DNA of 43,293 bases, taken from NCBI GenBank assembly GCA_025353745.1, contig JANXOE010000215.1, positions 1 through 43,293 of the forward strand, in the 5' to 3' direction. The notes under the pieces are model-generated. The model ran no database searches and was not told where the DNA came from. It was given only the letters and a program-made list of their open reading frames with translations. The position numbers and the translations under genes were made by a program. How positions within the stretch are numbered: position 1 is the first letter of the stretch; each line of letters opens with the position of its first letter. This document shows, piece by piece, positions 9,344 to 18,183 of this stretch. This DNA is from Hymenobacter sp. Lineage in GTDB: Bacteria; Bacteroidota; Bacteroidia; Cytophagales; Hymenobacteraceae.

Positions 9344-10684
9344 ATGTTGCTACCCACTTCCCCGCACCAGGCAAAGGGCGTTTTCCAACGCCTGACGGCC
9401 CATCCCAAGTACTCCAAGGTGATGGACTGGGGCCGGCTGGCCAGCATTACGGGCTCGGCGCAGATGGTGGTGCAAGGCGTCAGCTTCGCCAGCGGCATCC
9501 TCGTAATCCGGCTGCTGCCGACCAAAGAGTACGCACTGTATACGCTCGCCAATACCATGCTCGGGACGGTAATTGTACTGGCCGACGGCGGCATCACCAA
9601 CGGGGTGATGTCGCAGGGCGGCCGGGTGTGGCAAGACCGCACCCGCATGGGGGCCGTGCTGGCCACCGGGCTCGAGCTGCGCCGAAAATTTGCTGTCGTC
9701 AGTTTGCTGGTAGCCGTTCCTGTGCTGGTGTACTTGCTGCGACACCACGGCGCGAGCTGGCCGATGGCCGCCCTGTTGGTGGCCGCGCTCGTGCCGGCCT
9801 TTTTCACGGCCCTCTCCGGGGGGCTGCTGGAGGTGGCACCCCGCCTGCATCAAGACATTGTGGCGCTCCAGAAAACGCAGGTCGCGGTCAACTTCGGGCG
9901 GCTGGCAGTGGTGTGCGCGACGCTCTTTGCGTTTCCGTGGGCCGCCGTGGCCATAGCCGGGGCCGGCCTGCCGCAGGTGTGGGGCAACCGGCGGCTGCGA
10001 CGCATCTCACTGGCCTACGCCGACTGGCACCAGCCGCCCGATCCTGCGGTGCGCCGGGAGATTCTGGGCATTGTCAAGCGGCTGCTGCCCGACGCCATTT
10101 ATTATTGCTTGTCAGGACAAATTACCGTGTGGCTTATTTCCCTGGCCGGTTCCACGGCCGCCGTGGCGCAGGTCGGGGCCCTGGGCCGGTTGACGGTGGG
10201 CCTGAGCTTGTTCGGGGCGATGATCAGCACGCTGATCACGCCCCGGTTTGCCCGCTTGCCCAGCGATTCACCTTTGCTGCTGACGCGGTATTTCCAGCTG
10301 CTGGGCGGCTTGGTGGTGCTGGGCCTGTGCATTGTAGGCGGCGCGTGGCTATTTGCCGACCAGCTGCTTTGGATATTAGGCAAAAACTACGCAAACCTGC
10401 ACACTGAGCTGGTACTCAACATGGCAGCCGGCAGCATCGGCCTGATGTACGGCGCCTCCTTTGCCTTGTGCACGTTCCGGGGCTGGGCCATCAATCCCCT
10501 GATTTTCATCCCAATCAGCATCTTGTCCATTGCCACCGGCATCGCTTTTTTTGACGTTTCCACCCTTAAAGGCATCATCACCCTCAACCTTTTCGTCGTC
10601 ACCATTCAAGTGATCATGCTGGTTACCTACGGCACCCTTAAAATGCGGCAGGCGCGGCGGGCAATGCAGCTGGTGGCGATTTGA
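9344..10684 (+). CDS. Polysaccharide flippase-like membrane protein (Wzx/MATE superfamily)
   Basis: A 446-residue multi-spanning protein with about 12 hydrophobic segments, probably moving the lipid-linked repeat unit across the inner membrane. ATG 9344 is used; a GTG two codons upstream is possible. The N-terminal region WGRLASITGSAQMVVQGVSFASGILVIRLLPTKEYALYTLA resembles the opening helix of oligosaccharide flippases (a conserved RxLxxxEYGLY-like motif). The assignment rests on topology, that motif and position after the Wzc-like gene. Its 3' neighbour is a GT2 gene 51 bases away. Confidence 0.75.
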   Translation: MLLPTSPHQAKGVFQRLTAHPKYSKVMDWGRLASITGSAQMVVQGVSFASGILVIRLLPTKEYALYTLANTMLGTVIVLADGGITNGVMSQGGRVWQDRTRMGAVLATGLELRRKFAVVSLLVAVPVLVYLLRHHGASWPMAALLVAALVPAFFTALSGGLLEVAPRLHQDIVALQKTQVAVNFGRLAVVCATLFAFPWAAVAIAGAGLPQVWGNRRLRRISLAYADWHQPPDPAVRREILGIVKRLLPDAIYYCLSGQITVWLISLAGSTAAVAQVGALGRLTVGLSLFGAMISTLITPRFARLPSDSPLLLTRYFQLLGGLVVLGLCIVGGAWLFADQLLWILGKNYANLHTELVLNMAAGSIGLMYGASFALCTFRGWAINPLIFIPISILSIATGIAFFDVSTLKGIITLNLFVVTIQVIMLVTYGTLKMRQARRAMQLVAI

Positions 10685-10735
10685 GCCGGTCCGGCAGCTT
10701 CTTTTAATTTATATAAGTTCAGCTATTTGTCTTCT

Positions 10736-11809
10736 ATGAACCTTAGCGTCATCGTTCCCACTTACAAACGCACTAACGACCTGCGCCGGCTGCTCGATTC
10801 GCTTTTCCAGCAAACCGTGCCGGTTGCGCAGGTATTGGTGGTGGTCGGGCCCGGCGACGAGGAAAGCATGGCCCTGGCGCGCGAGTGGCAGGCCGGCCAG
10901 CCCGCCCTGACGGTGCTGCCGGCCACGCGGCGCAGCGTGGTGCACGCCCTCAATCTTGGGCTGGCGCGCGTAACGGGCGACATTGTGTGCCTGCTCGACG
11001 ACGACGTGTGGCTTCCCGCCGAGTGGGCCGCCCGCATCGCGGGCGCGTTCCGGGCCGATGCCGGGCTGGGGGCTTACGGCGGGCGCGACCGCCTACAAGT
11101 CAACGACCCGAAGCTGGCCAACCCGCCGCTGGCCAGCGCGATTGGCCGGTTCCGCTGGGACGGCGCCCTGAACGGCGGCCACCACTGCGGGTCCACGGTG
11201 TCGCCGGTCCACGTCGACGTTCTCAAGGGCTGCAACCTGTCGTTTCGGCAGGCAGCGTTTCCCGCCATGGAGGTCGACCCCGGCCTCGAAAGCCAGGGTG
11301 CCGAAGTGTGCTGGGAGGTCGACATCTGCCAATGCATCGGCCGAACCGGCTACGGCTTGCTGTACGATAACGACAACTACGTTTTGCACTACGCCTCGGC
11401 GCGGCCGGCCGACGACGACCGCGGCAACATGTTTTTGCCCGCCTGGGCCAAGCGCACCTTCAACGAGGGGCTGGTCACGGCCAAGTACCGGCCGCTGCCG
11501 GAGTTGGTGCTGCTCGGCTTGCGGAGCTTCTTGGTGGGCACGCGCATGCAGCCGGGCCTGGTTTGGGGGGCGCTGCTACTGCGCAAATACCCGTCCTGGC
11601 CAGTACTGAAGCTGCCTTGGCACTACGCTTATGCTTTCTGCAAAGGCGCAGCTTACGGCTGGCGCCGGCGCAGGGCCCTCAACACCGTTGGCCCCGCACC
11701 CAGCCCCAGCGCCGAAGCGCTGGCCAGCGGCCACAGCAAAATTCTGATCGCCAATCAATTTAAAACCAATGGAATAACGGGCCAAGAACTACTTAGAAAT
11801 GACCGGTAA
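10736..11809 (+). CDS. Glycosyltransferase family 2
   Basis: A 357-residue inverting GT-A enzyme adding a sugar to the lipid-linked intermediate on the cytoplasmic face. The N-terminus is the classical LSVIVPTYKRTNDLRRLLDSL. The nucleotide-sugar/metal site is CLLDDDVWLP (about 84-93). An acidic WEVDIC motif near residue 190 is a candidate for the catalytic base region. ATG 10736 is preferred to a TTG three codons earlier. The 3' end overlaps the next gene by 11 bases, so the two are translated from one message. Donor and acceptor sugars are unknown. Confidence 0.85.
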   Translation: MNLSVIVPTYKRTNDLRRLLDSLFQQTVPVAQVLVVVGPGDEESMALAREWQAGQPALTVLPATRRSVVHALNLGLARVTGDIVCLLDDDVWLPAEWAARIAGAFRADAGLGAYGGRDRLQVNDPKLANPPLASAIGRFRWDGALNGGHHCGSTVSPVHVDVLKGCNLSFRQAAFPAMEVDPGLESQGAEVCWEVDICQCIGRTGYGLLYDNDNYVLHYASARPADDDRGNMFLPAWAKRTFNEGLVTAKYRPLPELVLLGLRSFLVGTRMQPGLVWGALLLRKYPSWPVLKLPWHYAYAFCKGAAYGWRRRRALNTVGPAPSPSAEALASGHSKILIANQFKTNGITGQELLRNDR

Positions 11810-13037
11810 GCTCGTTTTTTCGCACCCTACCGGTAACGCCAACGTGCGCGCCGCCGCCGCTGGCTTGGCTCAGACCGGGCAGTTGGCGGCGTTCCACACC
11901 GCCATTGCCGCATTTCCGGGCAGTTGGCTCGACCGCCTGGGTGCGGCGGGCCCGCTGACTGCCCTGCGCCGCCGGCGCTTCGACGCCCAGCTGGCGCCCC
12001 TCACGCATACCTGGCCTTGGCGCGAGGCGGGCCGCATGCTGGCCGACCGGGCGGGCCTTGCGACACTGATACGCCCCGAAGCCGGTTTCTTCTCCCTCGA
12101 CGCCGTGTACCAAAGCCTTGACCGGCGGGTGGCCACCAGCCTGCCGCGCGCTGCCCGGCAGGGCGCGGGGGGCGTGTACGCCTACGAAGACGGGGCCGCT
12201 GATGCCTTTTTGGCGGCCAAGGCTTTGGGTATGAAATGCTTTTACGACCTGCCTATCGGGTATTGGCGAGCGGCGCGCCGGCTGCTGGCCCCCGAGCGCG
12301 AGCGGTGGCCCGAGTGGGCCCCCACCCTCGCGGGCTTCGGCGACTCGGACGCCAAGCTGGCACGCAAGGACGAAGAGTTGCGCCTGGCCGACCGGATTTT
12401 TGTGGCCAGCCGCTTCACTGCCGCCACGCTGCGCGACTACCCTGGCCCGCTGGCCCCGGTTGAAATCATTCCGTACGGCTTCCCGCCCGTGGGCGGAGCC
12501 CGCGCCCGCGGGGGCCCCGGCAACCGGCCCCTGAAGCTGCTTTTCGTGGGCAGCCTTTCGCAGCGCAAGGGCGTGGCCAACTTGTTCGCGGCGGCGGCTG
12601 CGCTGGCACCGCGCGTCGAGCTGACCGTGGTGGGACAAAAGGCCGGGGGGCCCTGTCCGGCCCTCGACGCGGCCCTGGCCCGCCACCGCTGGATTCCGAG
12701 CCTGCCGCACGCCGACGTGCTGCGCCTGATGCGGGCCCACGACGTGCTGGCCTTCCCGTCGCTGTTCGAAGGCTTCGGGCTGGTCATCACCGAGGCCATG
12801 TCGCAGGGCACGCCCGTGATAACCACCGACCGCACGGCCGGCCCCGACCTCATCGAACACGGCCACAGCGGGTGGCTCGTCGAGGCCGGCTCCACCGAGG
12901 CCTTGCAGGCCGCCATTGCCGAGCTGCTGCACCGGCCCGCCGCCGTGGCCCGGGCCGGCGCGGCCGCCCAGGAAGCCGCCCGCCGCCGGCCGTGGGCGGC
13001 CTACGGACAAGAATTGGCCGACGCCCTGGCCCGGTAA
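11799..13037 (+). CDS. Glycosyltransferase family 4 (GT-B fold)
   Basis: A 412-residue retaining glycosyltransferase. The C-terminal half has the Glycos_transf_1 pattern: LKLLFVGSLSQRKGVANLFAA, then FPSLFEGFGLVITEAMSQGTPV with the EX7E motif around residues 325-333, then GPDLIEHGHSGWLV. The N-terminal half is rich in Ala and Arg and recognisable only by position. The start overlaps the preceding GT2 gene by 11 bases. Which linkage it makes cannot be read from the sequence. Confidence 0.85.
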   Translation: MTGKLVFSHPTGNANVRAAAAGLAQTGQLAAFHTAIAAFPGSWLDRLGAAGPLTALRRRRFDAQLAPLTHTWPWREAGRMLADRAGLATLIRPEAGFFSLDAVYQSLDRRVATSLPRAARQGAGGVYAYEDGAADAFLAAKALGMKCFYDLPIGYWRAARRLLAPERERWPEWAPTLAGFGDSDAKLARKDEELRLADRIFVASRFTAATLRDYPGPLAPVEIIPYGFPPVGGARARGGPGNRPLKLLFVGSLSQRKGVANLFAAAAALAPRVELTVVGQKAGGPCPALDAALARHRWIPSLPHADVLRLMRAHDVLAFPSLFEGFGLVITEAMSQGTPVITTDRTAGPDLIEHGHSGWLVEAGSTEALQAAIAELLHRPAAVARAGAAAQEAARRRPWAAYGQELADALAR

Positions 13038-13061
13038 TCGGGGCCCTATTTTCTTTTCGCC

Positions 13062-14444
13062 ATGACGCCCTCCCTCACCCACTTTTCCGCCGCGGCCCGG
13101 CCCACGCCCCCCGCACGGGCCCTGGCCGCTGTCGACCCCCTCCGGGATCTCAAGCGGGGCATCTGGGCATATTTTCTGCTGTTGATTTTTGAGGGTGCGC
13201 TACGCAAATGGGTGTTGCCAGCCTTGGATGCGCCGCTGCTTGTCGTGCGCGACCCGCTGGCGCTGTGGCTCATCGTGGCCACCTGGCGGCGCGGGCTGCT
13301 GGCCACCAACTTTTACCTTGCCGGCATGACCGTGGTGGCCGTTATTGCCTTTTTTACGGCCTTGCTGCTCGGCCACGGCAACCTGTCCGTGGCCGTGTAC
13401 GGCGTGCGCATCCTGCTGCTGCATTTTCCGCTCATCTTCGTCATCGGGCGCGTATTCGACCGGGCCGACGTGGAACGCATCGGCCGGGCCATGGTTTGGA
13501 TTTCCATTCCCATGACCGTGCTCATCGCCCTACAATTCTATAGCCCGCAGTCGGCCTGGGTGAACCGCGGTGTGGGAGGCGACCTGGAGGGGGCGGGATT
13601 CAGCGGCGCGCTGGGATTTTTCCGGCCACCCGGCACCTTCTCGTTCACCAACGGCAACTCCTTCTTTTACAGTCTGCTGGCCTGCTTTGCACTCTACTTT
13701 TGGCTCACCCCGCGGAGCATGAACCGGCTGGTGCTGGCCGCGGCCACGGCCGGGCTGCTGGCGGCCGTGCCGTTTTCCATTTCGCGCACTCTGCTGTTTC
13801 AGGTGCTCGTCACCGTGGCGTTCGCGCTGTTTGCCGCCTCGCGCCGGCCCCGCTACATGGCCCGCATTCTGCCGGCGCTGGTGGGGGGCACGGTGCTGCT
13901 GGCCGCGCTGAGCCAAACGCCCTTGCTGCAAACCCCGCTGGAGGCCTTCTCTACCCGCATCGATCAGGCCAGCGACTACGAGGGCGGGGTAAAGGGCACG
14001 CTCGGCGACCGGTACCTGGGCGGCATGATGAGCGCCCTTACCGGGGCGGGCTCGGCCCGGGAGCCCTTTTTCGGCTACGGCATCGGCATGGGCACCAACG
14101 TGGGCAGCAAGCTGCTTTCGGGCGACCGGGGTTTTTTGCTGCCCGAAGAAGAGTGGGGCCGGCTCATCGGCGAGATGGGCGTGGTGCTGGGCCTGGCCAC
14201 CATCCTGATCCGCCTGTCGCTCACCGTTAGGATTGCCCTGGCCGGCTACCGCCAGCTCGCCGACGGCCAGTTTCTCGCCTGGCTGCTGATCAGCTTCGGC
14301 GCCACCACCATCCCGCAGGGGCAATGGGCCCAGCCCACGGCTTTGGGATTCAGCGCGTTGATGGGCGGACTAATGCTGGCGGCCCTGCGCCCGCCCCGCG
14401 CTGCACCGGCCCCAACGCCCGGGGGCCCAACGCCCCCGCGCTAA
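13062..14444 (+). CDS. O-antigen polymerase/ligase-like membrane protein (Wzy candidate)
   Basis: A 460-residue polytopic protein with about ten to twelve hydrophobic segments and a large polar loop at about 280-360 (ASDYEGGVKGTLGDRYLGG ... FFGYGIGMGTNVGSK), the arrangement seen in O-antigen ligase/polymerase proteins. The N-terminal FEGALRKWVLP ... LLVVRDPLALWL is a motif I associate with this group in Bacteroidota and other phyla. It is the only such protein in the cluster, so it is the natural candidate for repeat-unit polymerisation. It starts 24 bases after the GT4 stop and ends 13 bases before the next GT4 start. Confidence 0.75.
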   Translation: MTPSLTHFSAAARPTPPARALAAVDPLRDLKRGIWAYFLLLIFEGALRKWVLPALDAPLLVVRDPLALWLIVATWRRGLLATNFYLAGMTVVAVIAFFTALLLGHGNLSVAVYGVRILLLHFPLIFVIGRVFDRADVERIGRAMVWISIPMTVLIALQFYSPQSAWVNRGVGGDLEGAGFSGALGFFRPPGTFSFTNGNSFFYSLLACFALYFWLTPRSMNRLVLAAATAGLLAAVPFSISRTLLFQVLVTVAFALFAASRRPRYMARILPALVGGTVLLAALSQTPLLQTPLEAFSTRIDQASDYEGGVKGTLGDRYLGGMMSALTGAGSAREPFFGYGIGMGTNVGSKLLSGDRGFLLPEEEWGRLIGEMGVVLGLATILIRLSLTVRIALAGYRQLADGQFLAWLLISFGATTIPQGQWAQPTALGFSALMGGLMLAALRPPRAAPAPTPGGPTPPR

Positions 14445-14457
14445 TCCTTTGGCCCCG

Positions 14458-15633
14458 ATGAACATCGTTTTTTTCGCGCACCCTGCCTTTCTGGGCCACC
14501 AAAGCATGCCGCGCTTTGCCCAAATGCTGGCCGAGGGCATGGCCGCCCGCGGCCACACGGTGGCCGTGTGGGCTCCAGAAGCAGTGTTTTCGCGGCTGCC
14601 GGCGCCGGGGGCCCTCCGCAAGTGGCTGGGCTACCTCGACCAGTACGCCGCGTTTCCGGCGCAGGTGCGGCGGCGGCTGCGGGCCTGCCCGCCCGATACG
14701 CTGTTCGTGTTCACCGACCACGCCCTGGGGCCCTGGGTGCCGCTGGTGGCCGGCCGCCCCCACGCCGTGCATTGCCACGATTTTCTGGCCCAGCGCTCGG
14801 CCCTGGGCGAGATTCCCGAAAACCCTACCGGCTGGACCGGCCGCCGCTACCAGGCCCTTATCCGGCGCGGCTACGCGCAGGGCCGGAATTTTATCTCGGT
14901 GTCGCGCAGCACCGAGGCCGATTTGCGGCGCTTCCTGCCGACGCCCCCGGTGCGCTCCGAAGTGGTGTACAACGGCCTGAACCAAAACTTTACGCCCCAA
15001 GACCCGGTGACGGCCCGGGCCCGGCTCGTCCGCCAAACCGGCCTGCCCCTGGCCAACGGCTACCTGCTGCACGTGGGCGGCAACCAGTGGTACAAGAACC
15101 GGCAGGGCGTGCTGGCGCTCTACAATGCCTGGCGGGCCCGCAGCGCGCGCGCCTGGCCCCTGCTCTTCGTCGGGCAGGCCCCCGACGCGGCCCTGGCCGC
15201 CGCCCACGCCGCCGGCCCCTACCGCGCCGACGTGTATTTTCTCGCCCACGCCGACGACGAGCTGGTGCGCCTGGCCTACGCCGGGGCCCAGGCGTTCCTG
15301 TTCCCGTCGCTGGCCGAAGGCTTCGGGTGGCCCATTGCCGAGGCCATGGCGTCGGGCTGCCCGGTCGTCACCACCGCCGAGGCCCCCATGACGGAGGTGG
15401 CGGGCACGGCCGGCTTCCTGGTGCCGCGCCGCCCGATCGCCGACGGCCCCGCCGCCGCTTGGGCCGCCGAAGCGGCCCGCACCGTGGAGCAGGTAGCCGC
15501 CCTGGCACCTCCGGTGCGGGCAGAGGCGGTGGCCGCGGGCCTCGCCAATGCCCGGCGTTTCGAGGCCGCGCGTTCCCTCGACCGGATCGAAATCATTTAC
15601 CAGGATATTGTCCGTAGCCCAGTTTCTATATGA
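14458..15633 (+). CDS. Glycosyltransferase family 4
   Basis: A 391-residue GT-B enzyme. It has an N-terminal MNIVFFAHPAFLGHQSMPRFAQMLAEGM Rossmann-like start, LLHVGGNQWYKNRQGVLALY (about 203-222), and the family EX7E region FPSLAEGFGWPIAEAMASGCPV (about 282-303), followed by EVAGTAGFLV. ATG 14458 is taken rather than an in-frame TTG three codons upstream. It is the last of the high-GC run of transferases before the promoter-like sequence at 15635. Confidence 0.85.
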   Translation: MNIVFFAHPAFLGHQSMPRFAQMLAEGMAARGHTVAVWAPEAVFSRLPAPGALRKWLGYLDQYAAFPAQVRRRLRACPPDTLFVFTDHALGPWVPLVAGRPHAVHCHDFLAQRSALGEIPENPTGWTGRRYQALIRRGYAQGRNFISVSRSTEADLRRFLPTPPVRSEVVYNGLNQNFTPQDPVTARARLVRQTGLPLANGYLLHVGGNQWYKNRQGVLALYNAWRARSARAWPLLFVGQAPDAALAAAHAAGPYRADVYFLAHADDELVRLAYAGAQAFLFPSLAEGFGWPIAEAMASGCPVVTTAEAPMTEVAGTAGFLVPRRPIADGPAAAWAAEAARTVEQVAALAPPVRAEAVAAGLANARRFEAARSLDRIEIIYQDIVRSPVSI

Positions 15634-15634
15634 C

Positions 15635-15642
15635 TATATTTG
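15635..15642 (+). promoter_or_regulatory. -7 element upstream of the WcaI-like gene
   Basis: TATATTTG matches TAnnTTTG and lies in the same 13-mer (TGACTATATTTGC) as the cluster's first promoter. The nearest upstream TTG (15608-15610) is 24 bases away, longer than ideal. It sits in a 95-base gap, so a second transcription unit could begin here. Confidence 0.4.
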
Positions 15643-15728
15643 CAAAGCATGCTTTGTTTTATTAGTAATAACTAAATGCTAAAGAACTATTCGCTACTTG
15701 CCCCGCCACCGCTTCGTTCCGCTTCCTT

Positions 15729-16994
15729 ATGAAACTATTAGTAAGCAGCATGACCTTCGCCCCTGACCACAGCGGCATTTCCCTGTACGCCACTGATTTT
15801 GCGGCCTATGCAGCAGAGCAGGGCCACCAGGTAACGGTGGTGACGGCGTTTTCGTGGTACCCCAAATGGGCGAAAAGGCCGGAAGACGAAAGGACTTTGT
15901 TCCGAACGGATTTTTACAAAGGCATGAAAGTGCTTCGGGGGTATTTGTACGTCCCCAAAAAGGTGACGACGATAACCCGCATGCTACAGGAAATTTCCTT
16001 TTTACTATTTGCTTTAATTAATTTTGTGCGCGCCGGCAAGCACGACGCCATCGTTCTGTTCACCACGCCCATCAACCTGGGCTTAGTTGGGGTCTTGTTT
16101 CGCAAGCTGTGGGGGGCCAAGCTGGTGATAAATGTGCAAGACCTTCAGCTAGATGCGGCCAAATCGTTGGGCATGGTCGGGAAGTTGCCGATTGTGCAAG
16201 TGATGAACGGCATCGAGAAATACAGCTACGAGCACGCCGACCTGGTGACGTCCATTTCGACCGCCATGGTGGACATCATCAAGAGAAAAGGCGTCGCGGA
16301 AGAGAAATTGTACCTGTGGCCCAATTGGATCAACGTTTCCGAAGCCAACGGCCAGGGCGCCAAAGGCGCATTCCGGGAGAAATTTCCGGAATACCGCGAC
16401 AAAACCATCGTCGGCTACGCCGGCAACATCGGGATTAAGCAGGGACTGTCGGTATTGATAGATTTAAGCAAAGAGTTTGAGCACCGCTACGAGCTGGTTT
16501 TCTTGATAATTGGCCAGGGCGGCGACATCGTGAATCTCAAGGCTTACGCCCAGCAAAAGCAGGCCAAAAACCTCCATTTCATTGACTTTTTATCGCAGGA
16601 AGACTACTTTAATTTTCTTTCTGACGCTGACATTGTTTTCCTGTCCCAGAAAAAAGATTCCGGCGACGTTTATTTTCCGTCGAAATTACTGGGCATAATG
16701 GCGAAAGAGAAATTAATCTTTGTTTCGGCTGACAAAGAATCAGAAATTTATAAAGTCGTTACCAACAACCAAGTAGGAGCATCGGCAGACTTTGGCGACA
16801 TTGCCCAAATGCGACGTTTGCTGAACGATTATCTGCTCGACAAGCAACGGTTCGAGCTGTATAAAACGAATGCTTATAAATTCGTCCAGCAGTACGACCG
16901 GGAAGTCGTGTTGAAAGAATTATTTAATCGGGTAGACGAGTTGTACTCCAGCCGTCAAAAGCCAGCCAGTACACTCATTGCCAATGGTTTATAG
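15729..16994 (+). CDS. Glycosyltransferase family 4, WcaI/WbuB-like
   Basis: A 421-residue GT-B transferase of the WcaI type (colanic acid and related polymers). Its N-terminus KLLVSSMTFAPDHSGISLYATDFAAYAAEQGHQVTVVTAF has the family's pattern of an early Gly-rich acceptor loop, followed by WYPKWAKRPEDE. The C-terminal half has VGYAGNIGIKQGLSVLIDLSKEF and FLSQKKDSGDVYFPSKLLGIMA. That segment, with FPSK, replaces the usual EX7E motif and is characteristic of WcaI-like enzymes. GC content is clearly lower than that of the genes just upstream, pointing to a different origin within a mosaic cluster. Confidence 0.85.
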   Translation: MKLLVSSMTFAPDHSGISLYATDFAAYAAEQGHQVTVVTAFSWYPKWAKRPEDERTLFRTDFYKGMKVLRGYLYVPKKVTTITRMLQEISFLLFALINFVRAGKHDAIVLFTTPINLGLVGVLFRKLWGAKLVINVQDLQLDAAKSLGMVGKLPIVQVMNGIEKYSYEHADLVTSISTAMVDIIKRKGVAEEKLYLWPNWINVSEANGQGAKGAFREKFPEYRDKTIVGYAGNIGIKQGLSVLIDLSKEFEHRYELVFLIIGQGGDIVNLKAYAQQKQAKNLHFIDFLSQEDYFNFLSDADIVFLSQKKDSGDVYFPSKLLGIMAKEKLIFVSADKESEIYKVVTNNQVGASADFGDIAQMRRLLNDYLLDKQRFELYKTNAYKFVQQYDREVVLKELFNRVDELYSSRQKPASTLIANGL

Positions 16995-17052
16995 ATGATT
17001 TTTAGCATCGTTTCATCCTAAAATAAATCTGTCATAAATAAATTTTCGCAAC

Positions 17053-18108
17053 ATGAAAAAAATTCTAGTTACTGGCTCCAGTGGACTAATCGGGAGCGAA
17101 GTGGTGAGGAGGTATTGCCAGAACGGCTGGAAGGTCTACGGAATTGACAATAACATGCGCGCCGATTTTTTTGGCCCCAACGGCGATACCCGGTGGAACC
17201 AAATGCGCCTGTTGGCCGACCATAAAAACTTTGAGCACATTGAGTTGGACATCCGCGACCGGAAGGCGGTGGGCGAAACGCTTGCCTCGCTCCGCCCGGA
17301 CGCCATCGTGCACACCGCGGCCCAGCCCAGCCACGATTTGGCGGCCAGCCGGCCGTTCGACGACTTCGACGTGAACGCCGTGGGCACACTCAACCTGCTG
17401 GAAGCCACGCGCCAGCACTGCCCGGAGGCCACGTTCGTGCACATGTCCACCAACAAGGTGTACGGCGACGCTCCTAACCGGCTGAACCTGGTGGAAAAAG
17501 ACACGCGCTGGGATTTTGCCGACGCCGAATACCACGACGGCATCAAGGAATCGTTCAGCATCGACCAGTCGAAGCACTCCGTTTTTGGGGCCTCCAAGGT
17601 GGCCGCCGACGTGATGGTGCAGGAATACGGCCGGTATTTCGGCATTCCTACCTGCTGCCTGCGGGGCGGCTGCCTCACGGGGCCCAACCACTCGGGCGTG
17701 GAGCTGCACGGGTTTCTGAGCTACCTCATCAAGTGCAACTTAGAGGAGCGCAAGTACACCATTTTCGGGTACAAAGGGAAGCAGGTGCGCGACAACATCC
17801 ACTCGCACGACGTGGTGCGCTTTATGGAAGAATTCATTGAAACGCCCCGCGTGGGCGAGGTGTACAACATCGGCGGGGGCCGGGACAACTCGATTTCTAT
17901 CCTGGAAGCGTTTCAGCTCATCGAAGATATTTCGGGCAATAAAATGCTGTATGACTACGTGGACCAAAACCGGTCGGGCGACCATATCTGCTACATCTCG
18001 GACCTGAGCAAGATGAAGGCGCACTACCCAAATTGGGACATTACCAAAAACCTGCGCACCACTTTTGAGGAAATCCATCAATCGTGGACGGCCCGGATTA
18101 GCGCTTAG
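17053..18108 (+). CDS. NAD-dependent nucleotide-sugar epimerase/dehydratase
   Basis: A 351-residue extended SDR related to CDP-paratose/tyvelose epimerases, probably supplying an activated sugar. The NAD site is [10 protein letters not shown] (about 7-16). Other motifs: [24 protein letters not shown] (about 128-139) and [19 protein letters not shown] (about 174-192). The classical YxxxK motif reads FGASK, so Phe stands where the catalytic Tyr is expected while the Lys is kept. I recall HSLFGASK in close relatives, so this is probably a subfamily trait. [18 protein letters not shown] and [13 protein letters not shown] are also typical. It follows the WcaI-like gene by 58 bases. Confidence 0.85.
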   Translation: MKKILVTGSSGLIGSEVVRRYCQNGWKVYGIDNNMRADFFGPNGDTRWNQMRLLADHKNFEHIELDIRDRKAVGETLASLRPDAIVHTAAQPSHDLAASRPFDDFDVNAVGTLNLLEATRQHCPEATFVHMSTNKVYGDAPNRLNLVEKDTRWDFADAEYHDGIKESFSIDQSKHSVFGASKVAADVMVQEYGRYFGIPTCCLRGGCLTGPNHSGVELHGFLSYLIKCNLEERKYTIFGYKGKQVRDNIHSHDVVRFMEEFIETPRVGEVYNIGGGRDNSISILEAFQLIEDISGNKMLYDYVDQNRSGDHICYISDLSKMKAHYPNWDITKNLRTTFEEIHQSWTARISA

Positions 18109-18183
18109 TCCGGCCCGGCCCGGAATCGGGCCCCTTTCTCCACTCGAAACGCTGCACCCGGATTGCGTCCGTCGCCCCGCCGC

